DNA from: Prauserella alba
GTDB lineage: Bacteria; Actinomycetota; Actinomycetes; Mycobacteriales; Pseudonocardiaceae
Assembly: GCF_024171735.1 (NCBI RefSeq)
Contig: NZ_JAMTCH010000004.1
Location: 1,054,001 to 1,118,000, forward strand
Length of the DNA stretch: 64,000 bases
Direction of reading: 5' to 3'
The notes under the pieces are model-generated. The model was not told where the DNA came from and made no database searches. It saw only the letters and a program-made list of their open reading frames with translations. Position 1 is the stretch's first letter. Each line of letters starts with the position of its first letter. Shown one piece after another: positions 1 through 8,832 of this stretch. Position numbers and translations under genes: made by a program.

Positions 1-3
1 GAC

Positions 4-807
4 GTGAAACGCGCGTCGACCCTTCTCGCCGCCGCGGCCGCCGTCGCCGCGTGCGCCCCCGGCACCGCCGACCGGGCCGGAGACGGCGCGCAGGCGAGCT
101 CGGGGCAGGGCGTCGAGCAACTGCGTGTGCAGGTCGAGCGGGAACTGCCGCACGACGAGACGGCCTTCACCCAGGGCCTCGAGTTCGCGGGCGAGACGCT
201 CTACGAGGGCACCGGGCGCAACGGTGAGTCGAAGCTGACGGCGGGCCCGGCGGGCCGGCCGCCGGAGCGCAGCGTGGACCTGCCCGACGAGTTCTTCGGC
301 GAAGGCATCACCGTCACCGGCTCCAGGGTGTGGCAGCTCACGTGGACCAGCGGCGTCGCGATCGAACGTGACGCGGACACGCTGGCCGAACGACGCCGCG
401 TGTCCTACGACGGCGAAGGCTGGGGCCTGTGCGACCAGGAGGACCGGCTCGTCATGAGCGACGGTTCGGCGACGTTGACGTTCCGCGATCCCGAGACGTT
501 CGCAGCGCAGGGCTCGGTCGAGGTCACCGAGGCGGGCAGCCCGGTCGAGGGCCTCAACGAGCTCGAGTGCGCAGGCGGTGACGTCTACGCCAACGTGTGG
601 CAAACCGAGGACATCGTCCGCATCGACCCCGGCGACGGGCGCGTGACCGCCCGCATCGACGCCTCCGGACTGCTCGAAGAGGGCGAGGTCACCTCCCCCG
701 AGGCGGTGCTCAACGGCATCGCCGCCTATCCGGGGTCGGACCGCTTTTTGATCACCGGCAAGCTGTGGCCGAAAATGTTCAGGGTGACGTTCGTTCCGGC
801 GAACTGA
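4..807 (+). CDS. Glutaminyl-peptide cyclotransferase (glutamine cyclotransferase) lipoprotein
   Basis: Predicted secreted enzyme that cyclises N-terminal glutamine to pyroglutamate, of the bacterial/plant beta-propeller type. It starts with GTG and has a short lipoprotein signal with lipobox VAAC (Cys17), so it is probably anchored outside the membrane. Family motifs are clear: AFTQGLEF near residue 54, VWQLTW near 110, LNELEC and ANVWQT near 185-200, and LNGIAAYPG followed by ITGKLWPKMF at the C-terminus. The 267-aa length is normal for the family. The start lies 3 bases from the window edge, so a longer upstream start cannot be excluded. The biological substrate is not visible from context. 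Confidence 0.9.
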   Translation: MKRASTLLAAAAAVAACAPGTADRAGDGAQASSGQGVEQLRVQVERELPHDETAFTQGLEFAGETLYEGTGRNGESKLTAGPAGRPPERSVDLPDEFFGEGITVTGSRVWQLTWTSGVAIERDADTLAERRRVSYDGEGWGLCDQEDRLVMSDGSATLTFRDPETFAAQGSVEVTEAGSPVEGLNELECAGGDVYANVWQTEDIVRIDPGDGRVTARIDASGLLEEGEVTSPEAVLNGIAAYPGSDRFLITGKLWPKMFRVTFVPAN

Positions 808-897
808 ACCGCCGACGGGCAAGCTGCCCGTGAACGGAACGAGCCGAGTCAACCATCACCCGGACGGGTCGGCGACGAGTACGGCAGGATTGAGCGC

Positions 898-2976
898 ATG
901 GGGTCGAACAAGCGGGGCAAGCGGAGGTGGACACCCGAACCGGGTGCACAGCAACCGCCCGCCGACAACACCCCTCCGAAGAATCCGACCCGGCCCGGTC
1001 AGCCGCCCCTCCCGCAGGGTCCTGACCAGCGGGGTCCCGAGCGGCGAGGTCCCGACCGGCCGGCTGCCGCTCCGCAGGAACGGCGGGACGGGACCCACCC
1101 GGCTCCCCCGCACTCGCCGCACCCGGGCCCGCAGCCGCCCCGGCGGCCGCCGGAGCCACCCGACGTGACGGCCGACAACGCCCCGACCGGCGCGATCCCC
1201 ACTCCGCCGCGCGGCTCACGGCCGTATCCACCGCGGCCGTGGGATCACCCGCCGCAGCCGCCGAGCGGCCGCAACGACTTCGGCGACTACTACGACACCG
1301 GCGGCTACCCGCCTGGTCCGGGCGACGGCCCCGCACCGGAGCGCCCCGGCGGCCACCCGGAGCAGGCCGGAGGGCCGCAGGGACCGCAGCGTCCCCCTGA
1401 GGACGCCGAGCACGGGTTCGACGCCGGCCAGAAGACGCCGCGGAAACTGACCGTCACCCGCGTGGCGGCCCTGCGCAGCAGGGAGCTGTCCGGCAAGGCC
1501 GTCGGAGCGTTCCAGCGGGCGGCGAAGGCCGACGGCGCGGAGAAGTCCGGGCTGACCTCGCTGACGTACGCGGTGATGCTGAACTACGCCAGTGACGCGG
1601 CGATGGCGGTCGCGCTGGCCAACACGCTCTTCTTCGCGGCGAGCAGCGGTGAGAGCCGAGGCAAGGTCGCGCTCTACCTGCTGATCACGATCGCACCGTT
1701 CGCGCTGGTCGCGCCCGTGATCGGCCCTGCGCTCGACCGCATCCAGCGCGGTCGCAGACTCGCCATGTGCCTCGCCAGCGCGGGCCAGCTGCTCATGTGC
1801 GTGCTGATGGCGCTGAACTTCGACAGCTGGATCCTCTACCCCGCGGCGCTGGGGAAGATGGTGCTGTCGAAATCGTTCATGGTGCTCAAGGCGGCGGTGA
1901 CGCCACGCGTGCTGCCACCGGAGATCACTCTGTCCAAAACCAACGCGCGGTTGACCGTCTTCGGCCTCGCCGCTGGCGGCGCGTTCGGCGCGGTGGCCGC
2001 CGGACTGAACTCGCTGTTCGGTTCGTCGGCCGCGCTCTGGTACACGGCCGTCATCTGCGGGCTCGGCGCGTTCCAGGCGATGCGGATCCCGTCGTGGGTC
2101 GAGGTCACCGAGGGTGAGGTCCCCGCCTCACTGACCGACCACCACCAGACCGGCGCCGACGCCAGACAGGCCAGGCCGAAACGCACCCCCATGAGCCACC
2201 ACACCACGGTGGCTCTCTGGGGCAACGGCTCCATCCGCCTGCTCACCGGGTTCCTCATGATGTTCGCGGCCTTCGCGGTCAAGGAACAGACCGAGGCCGG
2301 CGACTACAGCCCGTTCACGCAGCTGATCATGCTCGGAGTGATCGGCGCCGCGGCGGGCGCGGGCGGGTTCATCGGCAACGCCATCGGCTCGCGGATGCAC
2401 TTCGGCAAGCCCGACCAGGTCATCCTCGTGTGCGTGGCCTCGGCGCTGGCCTCCACGGTCATCGCCGCCGTCGTCTCCGGCCTTACCACCGCAGCGATCG
2501 TCGGACTCGCGGGCGCCACCGCCAGTGCCCTGGCGAAGAACTCCCTCGACGCGGTCATCCAGCAGGACATGCCCGAGGAGTCGCGGGCGTCGGCGTTCGG
2601 CCGGTCGGAGACCGTGCTGCAGCTCGCGTGGGTCTTCGGCGGCGCCGTCGGCCTGCTGCTGCCGCCGACGTACTGGATCGGCTTCCTCGTCGTGTCGCTG
2701 CTGCTCGCGCTGGGCCTGACGCAGACGTGGCTCGCCCGCGCGGGCAAGTCGATGCTGCCGAACCTCGGCGGGAAGCTGCAAGCCGTGGCCAGCAGGTCCT
2801 CGCGCAAACCGGCGGCCGGATCGGCCACGTCGTCGTACGGCACCTCACGGGGCCGGGCCAGGCCGCACGGTCCCGCGAGCGGATCCCGGGGCGGTCCCGC
2901 GGGCGGCGGCCCGCCCGGCGGCGCGGGCGACCCCGCCGGAGGACCCTCGGCCGCCGAGCCCGCCCGCGAGCCGTAA
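898..2976 (+). CDS. MFS transporter with long proline-rich N-terminal extension
   Basis: Membrane transporter of the major facilitator type, substrate unknown. The first roughly 190 residues are Pro/Gly/Arg-rich and probably disordered in the cytoplasm. Hydrophobic segments begin near residue 222 (MLNYASDAAMAVALANTLFF) and continue to about residue 615. The last 75 residues are again Gly/Pro/Ala-rich. The ATG is preceded by AGGA at a suitable distance. The DUF2771 lipoprotein gene starts 10 bp downstream on the same strand, so the two are probably co-transcribed. From memory, mycobacteria carry a similar MFS/exported-protein pair (Rv0876c/Rv0875c region). The family call is firm; the substrate is not known. 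Confidence 0.85.
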   Translation: MGSNKRGKRRWTPEPGAQQPPADNTPPKNPTRPGQPPLPQGPDQRGPERRGPDRPAAAPQERRDGTHPAPPHSPHPGPQPPRRPPEPPDVTADNAPTGAIPTPPRGSRPYPPRPWDHPPQPPSGRNDFGDYYDTGGYPPGPGDGPAPERPGGHPEQAGGPQGPQRPPEDAEHGFDAGQKTPRKLTVTRVAALRSRELSGKAVGAFQRAAKADGAEKSGLTSLTYAVMLNYASDAAMAVALANTLFFAASSGESRGKVALYLLITIAPFALVAPVIGPALDRIQRGRRLAMCLASAGQLLMCVLMALNFDSWILYPAALGKMVLSKSFMVLKAAVTPRVLPPEITLSKTNARLTVFGLAAGGAFGAVAAGLNSLFGSSAALWYTAVICGLGAFQAMRIPSWVEVTEGEVPASLTDHHQTGADARQARPKRTPMSHHTTVALWGNGSIRLLTGFLMMFAAFAVKEQTEAGDYSPFTQLIMLGVIGAAAGAGGFIGNAIGSRMHFGKPDQVILVCVASALASTVIAAVVSGLTTAAIVGLAGATASALAKNSLDAVIQQDMPEESRASAFGRSETVLQLAWVFGGAVGLLLPPTYWIGFLVVSLLLALGLTQTWLARAGKSMLPNLGGKLQAVASRSSRKPAAGSATSSYGTSRGRARPHGPASGSRGGPAGGGPPGGAGDPAGGPSAAEPAREP

Positions 2977-2986
2977 CCTGAGCAGC

Positions 2987-3490
2987 ATGCGACGAGCGGT
3001 AGGAGCCTTGCTGGGCTGCGCGGCGTTGTTCGTGACGGGCTGCTCGGCGGCACCCGACCCGGAGGTCACCTTCTACGCCGACGGTGACACGACCGTCGCC
3101 GCTCCCCTCATCTACTGCGACGAGGTCCTCAAGGAGTGCGGCGACGAGAACACCCCGGTCGACCTCGACGTCCGGCCCGGCATGCCCGTTCAGGTGTCGG
3201 TGCCCGGCAGCGTCGCCGACACCCCGTGGGTGATCATCGTCCAGTACCTCAACGCCGAGACCGGCAAGGAGACCGTTCGGCAGCAGGCGTTCACGGACGG
3301 CTCGCGGCACGCCTACACCGCCACCCCGCCGACCCCGCAGGACCGGGTGGCGGTCGTCGAGGTGCAGCAGATCGGTGCCGCCTACGGTGTCGACGCGCAG
3401 GGCAACCCCATCGTCGACGAGAACGGCCAGCCGCAGCTCGTCACCCGCGGCATCTGGTCGCTGCAGAACTCCGCCTCCGCCGGCTCCTGA
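2987..3490 (+). CDS. DUF2771 family lipoprotein
   Basis: Small exported lipoprotein of unknown function. It has a 167-aa product with an N-terminal hydrophobic signal ending in lipobox VTGC (Cys19). The rest is a soluble beta-rich domain with paired cysteines near residues 45 and 52 (YCDEVLKEC). The fold resembles DUF2771, a family found next to MFS genes in actinomycetes, and here too it follows the MFS gene by 10 bp. This suggests that the lipoprotein works with the transporter at the outer face of the membrane, which is inference only. A GC-rich hairpin follows the gene at 3544-3575. Confidence 0.8.
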   Translation: MRRAVGALLGCAALFVTGCSAAPDPEVTFYADGDTTVAAPLIYCDEVLKECGDENTPVDLDVRPGMPVQVSVPGSVADTPWVIIVQYLNAETGKETVRQQAFTDGSRHAYTATPPTPQDRVAVVEVQQIGAAYGVDAQGNPIVDENGQPQLVTRGIWSLQNSASAGS

Positions 3491-3543
3491 CGGGCGGGCC
3501 CACCGGAGGACCGTGCGCCCACGACCGGCCCCGCCGACGACAC

Positions 3544-3575
3544 GACCCCGGCGACGGCTCCGCGTCACCGGGGTC
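3544..3575. terminator. Hairpin between convergent DUF2771 and cold-shock genes
   Basis: GACCCCGG (3544-3551) pairs with CCGGGGTC (3568-3575). The inner GACG/CGTC pairs continue the stem around a 6-nt loop, with one mismatch. There is no T tract. Its position between two converging genes suits a bidirectional terminator. Confidence 0.45.
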
Positions 3576-3613
3576 GCTGCCCTCACGAGGCGAGCGCCGT
3601 CAGGGGTCGGTCA

Positions 3614-4000
3614 TCAGGGGTCGAGGTCGCGGGCGACGGCCCGCATGACCTCGGCGATCTTCTTGGTCTTCTTCCGCTCCGGATACCTGCCGCGGCGCAG
3701 CTCCGGCTGCACCGTGGCCTCCAGGAGCTTGATCATGTCGTCGACCATGCCGTGCAGCTCCTCGGCGGGCCGGCGGCGCGCCTCGGCGACCGAGGGCGGC
3801 GCGTCCAGCAGCCGGATCGACAGCGCCTGCGGACCGCGGCGGCCGTCGGCCACCCCGAACTCCAGCCGCTGACCGGATTTGAGGGATTCCACACCCTGCG
3901 GCAACGCGGCCTTCCGAATAAAGACGTCCTCGCCACCGTCCTGCGTGACGAAGCCGAACCCCTTATCCGCGTCGTACCACTTGACCTTGCCGGTCGGCAC
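3614..4000 (-). CDS. Cold-shock-domain protein with C-terminal extension
   Basis: Nucleic-acid-binding protein with a cold-shock domain in the first 65 residues ([15 protein letters not shown], then DVFIRKAAL) and an extra C-terminal part of about 65 residues rich in Arg/Lys/Glu ([13 protein letters not shown], later [11 protein letters not shown]). I chose the GTG at 4000 because it gives the standard PTGKVKWYD start and 128 aa. The frame stays open to 4123, but that extension shows no homology I recognise. A GTG at 4009 behind AAGGA is an alternative. The long C-terminal tail separates this type from the 67-aa Csp at 56271. Divergent from the DUF2530 gene. Confidence 0.85.
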   Translation of the reverse strand: MPTGKVKWYDADKGFGFVTQDGGEDVFIRKAALPQGVESLKSGQRLEFGVADGRRGPQALSIRLLDAPPSVAEARRRPAEELHGMVDDMIKLLEATVQPELRRGRYPERKKTKKIAEVMRAVARDLDP

Positions 4001-4165
4001 TTCCCTCACCGTTCCTTCGCTGCTCTGACCGCGGTGCGGACCGCTGCGCCCGTCCCGCATGACGAACGCGCCCCAGGTCTGCGTACCCAGGACGCGCGTG
4101 TCGTCAAGCTTATCTCGCCACACACGGTGCGTTCCAGGACATTGCAGGCTCTACTATGAGCACTC

Positions 4166-4399
4166 ATGACGACCAGCACCTCGGACGAGCAGGCGACCCA
4201 CCCCGGCAAGCCCCTGCTGATGCGTCTCGGCGTCGGCCTGTTCGCCGTCGGCATGCTTGCCGTGATCGTCGTGTTCGTCCTGTTCGCAGCCGGGATGGAG
4301 GACCTTCCGGTGTGGCTGTCGGTCGCCGCCGGCGTCGTCACGCCGCTCGGCCTCGGACTCGGCCTGATCGCCCTCGTCCGCGAACACAAGGGATCCTGA
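4166..4399 (+). CDS. DUF2530 two-helix membrane protein
   Basis: 77-aa integral membrane protein of unknown function with two hydrophobic helices, about residues 21-43 and 50-70, a polar N-terminus and a short basic C-terminus (REHKGS). Composition and length fit DUF2530, an actinobacterial family. No Shine-Dalgarno is visible. A TACTAT box at 4152-4157 ends 8 nt before the ATG, which would fit a leaderless transcript. Divergent from the cold-shock-domain gene. Confidence 0.75.
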   Translation: MTTSTSDEQATHPGKPLLMRLGVGLFAVGMLAVIVVFVLFAAGMEDLPVWLSVAAGVVTPLGLGLGLIALVREHKGS

Positions 4400-4430
4400 C
4401 ACCCGACTCCGGCGGCCGGCGCGAAGCCGG

Positions 4431-5048
4431 TCAGGCGAACGTGCCGTGCAGCCAGCCGGGCAGCTCCGTCAGCGAACCGAGGACCACCTCGGCCCCCGCC
4501 TCGACGAGTTCGTCACGGGAGCAGGGCCCGGTCAGCACGCCCACCGCGACCGCACCGGCCGCCCTCGCACCGTGCATGTCGCCGATGTGGTCCCCGACGT
4601 AGACCGTCGCGCCGTGTTCGATCAGCGCCTCGGCCTTGCCCGTGGACCACAGGTCCCCGACGAGCCGGTCGACCGGCAGGTCCAGCGACTTGACGTGCAG
4701 GTCGGCGTTCGGCCCGTACTTGCCCGTGACCACCAGGGTCGTCGCCCCCAGCTCGCGGACCGCCCTGAGCGATTCCGTCGCGCCGGGCAGCGCCACCGTG
4801 CGCGGGATCACGATGTCGGGGTAGTTGGTGCGGAACTGCGTGATCAGGTCCGGGATCCGGTCCTCGGGCGCACCGAACCCGCGCAACGACTGGTCGAGCG
4901 GCGGCCCGAGGTGAGCCGCGAAATGTTCCCCGTCCAGCGGCAGGTCGTTGTCCTCACCGAGCCGGTTCATCGCCGCGACCATCCCCGGCCGCGGATCGAT
5001 CAACGTCATGTCCAGGTCGAATCCCACGCATGTCAGCACCCGGACCAC
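4431..5048 (-). CDS. HAD-family hydrolase (phosphoglycolate-phosphatase-like)
   Basis: Haloacid-dehalogenase-type phosphatase of 205 aa. Motif I is FDLDMTL with nucleophile Asp11 and Asp13. Motif II Thr lies in LVVTGK near residue 109, and motif IV is VGDHIGD near residue 153. The 70-residue insert after motif I is a C1 helical cap as in Gph/PGP enzymes. The true substrate cannot be read from sequence. The GTG at 5048 is the outermost start, and GTGs at 5039 or 5027 would also leave motif I intact. A 21-bp tandem repeat begins just upstream at 5080. Confidence 0.8.
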   Translation of the reverse strand: MVRVLTCVGFDLDMTLIDPRPGMVAAMNRLGEDNDLPLDGEHFAAHLGPPLDQSLRGFGAPEDRIPDLITQFRTNYPDIVIPRTVALPGATESLRAVRELGATTLVVTGKYGPNADLHVKSLDLPVDRLVGDLWSTGKAEALIEHGATVYVGDHIGDMHGARAAGAVAVGVLTGPCSRDELVEAGAEVVLGSLTELPGWLHGTFA

Positions 5049-5079
5049 GGTAATCGCCCTCGCACCGCCGCCACGCGCC

Positions 5080-5184
5080 GTGTTGCAGGTCCCAGGGCCC
5101 GTGGTGCGGATTCCGGGGCCCGTGTCGCAGTTCCCGGGGCGCGTGTTGCAGGTCCGGGGAACCGTGTTGCAGGTCCCGGTGCCG
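5080..5184. repeat. Minisatellite, five 21-bp units
   Basis: Five head-to-tail 21-bp units begin at 5080, 5101, 5122, 5143 and 5164. Consensus is roughly GTGTTGCAGGTCCCGGGGCCC with a few changes per unit. Read on the minus strand it would encode seven-residue repeats like DLQHGPR, but no start or homology supports translation. It sits between two minus-strand genes, upstream of the HAD gene. Confidence 0.8.
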
Positions 5185-5260
5185 CGTTGCCAGCCCCGCT
5201 CCGAGGCGCGGCTCCACCCCGGAGCCGGCCCGGGCCCGCAGCGACCCGGGCCTGCGGCGA

Positions 5261-6925
5261 TCAGGCGTGCTCGGACCCCGCGAGGTCCTTCAGCCCCAGC
5301 AACTCGACCGCCTGCTGCCGCATCTCGACCTTGCGCACCTTGCCGGTGACGGTCATCGGGAAGTCGTCCACCACCTGGACGTAGCGGGGGATCTTGTAGT
5401 GCGCCAGCTTGCCCTGGCAGAACTCCCGCAACGTCTCGGCCGTCAACGGTTCGGTGCCTTCACGCATGCGCACCCACGCCATGAGCTCCTCACCGTACTT
5501 GGCGTCCGGCACTCCGATCACCTGTGCGTCGAGCACGTCCGGGTGGGTGTAGAGGAACTCCTCGATCTCGCGCGGGTAGATGTTCTCGCCGCCCCGGATG
5601 ACCATGTCCTTGATGCGCCCGGTGATGTTGACGTAGCCGGACTCGTCCATCACGGCCAGGTCGCCGGTGTGCATCCAGCGCGCCGCATCGATGGCCTCAG
5701 CGGTCTTGTCCGGCTGGTTCCAGTAGCCGAGCATCACCGAGTAGCCACGGGTGCACAGCTCGCCCGGTTCGCCGCGCGCCGCGGTCAGCCCGGTGGCCGG
5801 GTCGATCACCTTCACCTCCAGGTGCGGACCGACTCTGCCCACAGTGGACACCCGGCGTTCGATCGTGTCGTCGGCGCGCGTCTGCGTGGAGACCGGCGAG
5901 GTCTCGGTCATGCCGTAGCAGATCGACACCTCTGCCATGCCCATCCGCTCGATGACCTGCTTCATGACCTCGACCGGACACGGCGAGCCCGCCATGATGC
6001 CGGTGCGCAGCGTGCCGAGGTCGTAGTCGTCGAAACCGTCCTCGGCGAGTTCGGCGATGAACATCGTCGGTACGCCGTAGAGCGAGGTGCACCGCTCGGT
6101 CTGCACGGCCTGGAGCGCCGACTTCGGGTCGAACCCCGGCGCCGGGATCACCATGCACGCCCCGTGACTCGTGGCCGCCAGATTTCCCATCACCATGCCG
6201 AAGCAGTGGTAGAACGGCACCGGAATACAGATCCGATCCCGCTCCGTGTAGTTGCACAGTTCACCGACGAAGAATCCGTTGTTGAGGATGTTGTGATGCG
6301 ACAGCGTCGCTCCCTTCGGGAATCCCGTCGTGCCCGAGGTGTACTGGATGTTGATCGGGTCATCGGCGGACAGGTTCCGCGAGGCCGCCGCCAGCTTCTC
6401 GGCATCTCCGTCCGATTCGAACAGATCTGTCCACTCCGGACTGCCGAGCAGCACGACGTCGGACAGCGATTCACAACGGGGGCGCACCTCGTCGATCATC
6501 GCGGCGTAGTCGGAGGTCTTGAAACTCGCCGCCGCGACGAGCATCCGGATGCCCGACTGGTTCAGCACGTACTCCAGTTCGTGCGCACGGTAGGCCGGAT
6601 TGATGTTGACCAGGATCGCACCGATCTTGGCCGTCGCGTACTGCGTCAACGTCCATTCCGGACAGTTCGGTGCCCAGATGCCGACCCGGTCGCCCTTCGA
6701 CACTCCACGCACGAGCAACCCCGACGCCAGCGCATCGACGTCGGCCTGCAGCTCGCGATAGCTCCACCGGCGCCCGGACGGCAGGTCCACCAGGGCGTCG
6801 CGGTCGCCGAAGGCCGCCACCGTCCGGTCGAAGTTGTCGCCGATCGTGTCACCGAGCAACGGCACGTCCGAGGTCCCGGACGCGTAGCTGGGCAGAGCGG
6901 GGCTGGAGACGGCTGGCGAAGTCAT
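5261..6925 (-). CDS. Acyl-CoA synthetase (AMP-binding, FadD-like)
   Basis: ATP-dependent acid:CoA ligase of the adenylate-forming superfamily, predicted to activate a medium- or long-chain fatty acid. P-loop motif [11 protein letters not shown] lies near residues 195-205, YGMTETSP near 335, the hinge [16 protein letters not shown] near 430, and the catalytic lysine in MTVTGKVRK near the C-terminus. At 554 aa it is full length. I chose the ATG at 6925 because GAGGAGC precedes it by 5 nt; the frame opens at 6949. Divergent from phzF-like with 163 bp between. It resembles mycobacterial FadD35-type enzymes, but chain-length specificity cannot be read. Confidence 0.9.
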   Translation of the reverse strand: MTSPAVSSPALPSYASGTSDVPLLGDTIGDNFDRTVAAFGDRDALVDLPSGRRWSYRELQADVDALASGLLVRGVSKGDRVGIWAPNCPEWTLTQYATAKIGAILVNINPAYRAHELEYVLNQSGIRMLVAAASFKTSDYAAMIDEVRPRCESLSDVVLLGSPEWTDLFESDGDAEKLAAASRNLSADDPINIQYTSGTTGFPKGATLSHHNILNNGFFVGELCNYTERDRICIPVPFYHCFGMVMGNLAATSHGACMVIPAPGFDPKSALQAVQTERCTSLYGVPTMFIAELAEDGFDDYDLGTLRTGIMAGSPCPVEVMKQVIERMGMAEVSICYGMTETSPVSTQTRADDTIERRVSTVGRVGPHLEVKVIDPATGLTAARGEPGELCTRGYSVMLGYWNQPDKTAEAIDAARWMHTGDLAVMDESGYVNITGRIKDMVIRGGENIYPREIEEFLYTHPDVLDAQVIGVPDAKYGEELMAWVRMREGTEPLTAETLREFCQGKLAHYKIPRYVQVVDDFPMTVTGKVRKVEMRQQAVELLGLKDLAGSEHA

Positions 6926-7088
6926 GGTGTGCTCCTCGGGCGTCAGCATTGACGTTTCCGCCGGTCAGTCTAGGGACCGCGCAGACGGCGGGCCACAGCT
7001 CAGCAGGGCCGTGACTCGACCTCGGGCGGCCACAACTCACCGGGACGCTGCGGGACCGGCTCCGCGCATCCGGTTCTAGGGTGAGGCC

Positions 7089-7850
7089 ATGCAGCTCTAC
7101 GTCGTCGACGCGTTCACCGACACTCCCTTCCGCGGGAACCCCGCCGCCGTCGTGCTACTCGACGAGCCCGCAGGCGAACGCTGGATGCAGGACGTCGCGG
7201 CGGAGATGAAGCACGCGGAGACGGCGTTCGTCGTCACCACCCGCGAGCCGAAACCGCTGCGCTGGTTCACGCCGACGACCGAGGTGCCGTTGTGCGGCCA
7301 CGCCACCCTCGCCGCGGCCCACGTCCTCGGCGACTCGCAGACGTTCACCACCGCCTCCGGCGAGTTGCGGTGCACTCGGTCCGACTCGGGCATCGACATG
7401 CGGTTTCCCGCCGACCCTCCCTTCGAACACCCCGACCTCGACGTCTCACGCGCACTGCCGTCGGTGCCCGTGACCGACGTCCGCCGCAGCGCCGGGTTCC
7501 TGCTGGTCGTCAGCGACGACACCGCCGCAGTGCGCGCCTGCGAACCCGACCTCGACGCGCTGACCCGGCTGCATCCGCACTCGGTGATCGTCACCGCACC
7601 CTCCGACACCGACGGCGTCGACTTCGTCAGCCGCATGTTCGCTCCGGCCATCGGCATCCCGGAGGACCCGGTGACGGGATCGGCCCACTGCGTGCTCGCC
7701 CCGTACTGGGCGGAGCACCTCGGCCGCGGCGACCTCACCGGCGAGCAGGCCTCCGCACGCGGCGGTCTCGTGCGCACCCGGCTCGACGGCCACGAGGTCG
7801 TGCTGTCCGGCACGGCCGTCACGATCGCCTGCGGCACGCTGGCCGTCTGA
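7089..7850 (+). CDS. PhzF-family isomerase-like protein
   Basis: Member of the PhzF/diaminopimelate-epimerase-fold family, 253 aa. The predicted catalytic Glu44 lies in HAETAF, the first-half signature is LCGHATLAAAH near residue 75, and the second-half signature EDPVTGSAHC is near residue 197. Many family members have no known substrate, and no phenazine genes occur nearby, so a role in phenazine synthesis is unlikely. GGTGAGG just precedes the ATG. Stands alone, followed by the yccF-like gene on the same strand after 110 bp. Confidence 0.85.
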   Translation: MQLYVVDAFTDTPFRGNPAAVVLLDEPAGERWMQDVAAEMKHAETAFVVTTREPKPLRWFTPTTEVPLCGHATLAAAHVLGDSQTFTTASGELRCTRSDSGIDMRFPADPPFEHPDLDVSRALPSVPVTDVRRSAGFLLVVSDDTAAVRACEPDLDALTRLHPHSVIVTAPSDTDGVDFVSRMFAPAIGIPEDPVTGSAHCVLAPYWAEHLGRGDLTGEQASARGGLVRTRLDGHEVVLSGTAVTIACGTLAV

Positions 7851-7960
7851 CCGCGGACGCCCACGGCACGACGGCTGTCCTCGCCACGGCGCCGCACCGC
7901 GGCGAGGACAGCCTCCCCACCCGGTGGCCACGAGCGGGGCGGTTCCGGAAGACTGGCGGC

Positions 7961-8332
7961 GTGACCGTACTGCTCAACGTGATCTGGTTCGTCCTCGCGG
8001 GTTTCTGGCTCGCGCTCGGCTATCTGGTCGCGGGAATCGTGTGCTGCATCCTGGTCGTGACGATCCCCTTCGGGCTCGCGTCGCTGCGCATCGCCCGGTA
8101 CGCGCTGTGGCCGTTCGGCCGCACCGTCACCGAACGCCGGGACGCGGGCCTGCCCTCGCTGCTCGGCAACGTGTTGTGGCTGCTGCTCGCCGGCTGGTGG
8201 ATCGCGCTCTGCCACCTCGTGACCGGGCTGCTGTTGTGCATCACGATCATCGGCATCCCGCTGGGTGTCGCGAACATCAAACTCGTTCCCGTGGCGCTGG
8301 TCCCGCTGGGCAGGGAGATCGTGCCGACCTAA
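7961..8332 (+). CDS. YccF-domain inner-membrane protein
   Basis: 123-aa membrane protein with two tandem YccF (DUF307) repeats. Each repeat has a hydrophobic hairpin followed by a conserved amphipathic piece: TIPFGLASLRIARYALWPFG in the first and GIPLGVANIKLVPVALVPLG in the second. Function is unknown in the family. The GTG at 7961 gives the usual start. The reading frame extends far upstream but there overlaps phzF out of frame and is not coding. Converges on the 2Fe-2S subunit gene with 13 bp between. Confidence 0.85.
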   Translation: MTVLLNVIWFVLAGFWLALGYLVAGIVCCILVVTIPFGLASLRIARYALWPFGRTVTERRDAGLPSLLGNVLWLLLAGWWIALCHLVTGLLLCITIIGIPLGVANIKLVPVALVPLGREIVPT

Positions 8333-8345
8333 CGGGCGGCCCACC

Positions 8346-8822
8346 TCACATCCGCGTGGCACCGTCCTTGATGGCCTCGCGGATCCTGAAGTACGTGCCA
8401 CAGCGGCACACGTTCCGGATGCCCTCGATGTCCGCGTCGCTGAGCTCACGCCCCTCGTCGCGGGCCTTTCTGACCGTGGCGACCGCGGCCATGATCTGGC
8501 CGGGCTGACAGTAACCGCACTGCACGACGTCGTGATCCAGCCACGCCTCCTGCATGGGGTGCAGGTCCGATTCGACCGTGTCGGCCAGCCCCTCGATCGT
8601 GGTGATCTCGTCGTCGGGCTCGACGTCGGCGACCTGTACCGAGCACGGGTTGAACGCCTTGCCGTTGATGTGGCTGGTACATGCCTTGCAGACGTTGATG
8701 CCGCAGCCGTACTTGGGCCCGGTGACGCCGAGCAGATCGCGGATCACCCAGAGCAGGCGGACATTGTCCTCGGTGTCGACGGTCACTTGCTTCCCGTTGA
8801 GCGTGAAGGTGTGTTCGGGCAA
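8346..8822 (-). CDS. 2Fe-2S subunit of a molybdenum hydroxylase (IorA/XDH small-subunit type)
   Basis: 158-aa electron-transfer subunit that binds two 2Fe-2S clusters. The N-terminal plant-ferredoxin domain carries CGINVCKAC and a fourth Cys in NPC. The C-terminal helical domain carries CGYCQPGQI and CRCGTYFRI. The start is TTG at 8822, preceded by GAGGAGG with 6-nt spacing. That ribosome site overlaps the stop of the large-subunit gene, so translation is coupled. It pairs with the molybdopterin subunit immediately upstream. No FAD (medium) subunit is present, as in isoquinoline 1-oxidoreductase-type enzymes. Confidence 0.92.
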   Translation of the reverse strand: MPEHTFTLNGKQVTVDTEDNVRLLWVIRDLLGVTGPKYGCGINVCKACTSHINGKAFNPCSVQVADVEPDDEITTIEGLADTVESDLHPMQEAWLDHDVVQCGYCQPGQIMAAVATVRKARDEGRELSDADIEGIRNVCRCGTYFRIREAIKDGATRM

Positions 8823-8832
8823 CGTTGCCTCC

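Noticed and set aside
4954..5217. Peptide-repeat protein of DLQHGPR type encoded by the 21-bp minisatellite
   Set aside because: It overlaps the start of the HAD gene, lacks a supported start, and the repeat is explained as non-coding tandem duplication.
5267..6952. 561-aa plus-strand open frame opposite the acyl-CoA synthetase
   Set aside because: Composition is typical of a shadow frame and the minus strand carries a complete, motif-rich enzyme.
7089..7850. Phenazine biosynthesis gene
   Set aside because: It is a PhzF-fold protein but stands alone. No other phenazine genes are near, so only the family name is used.
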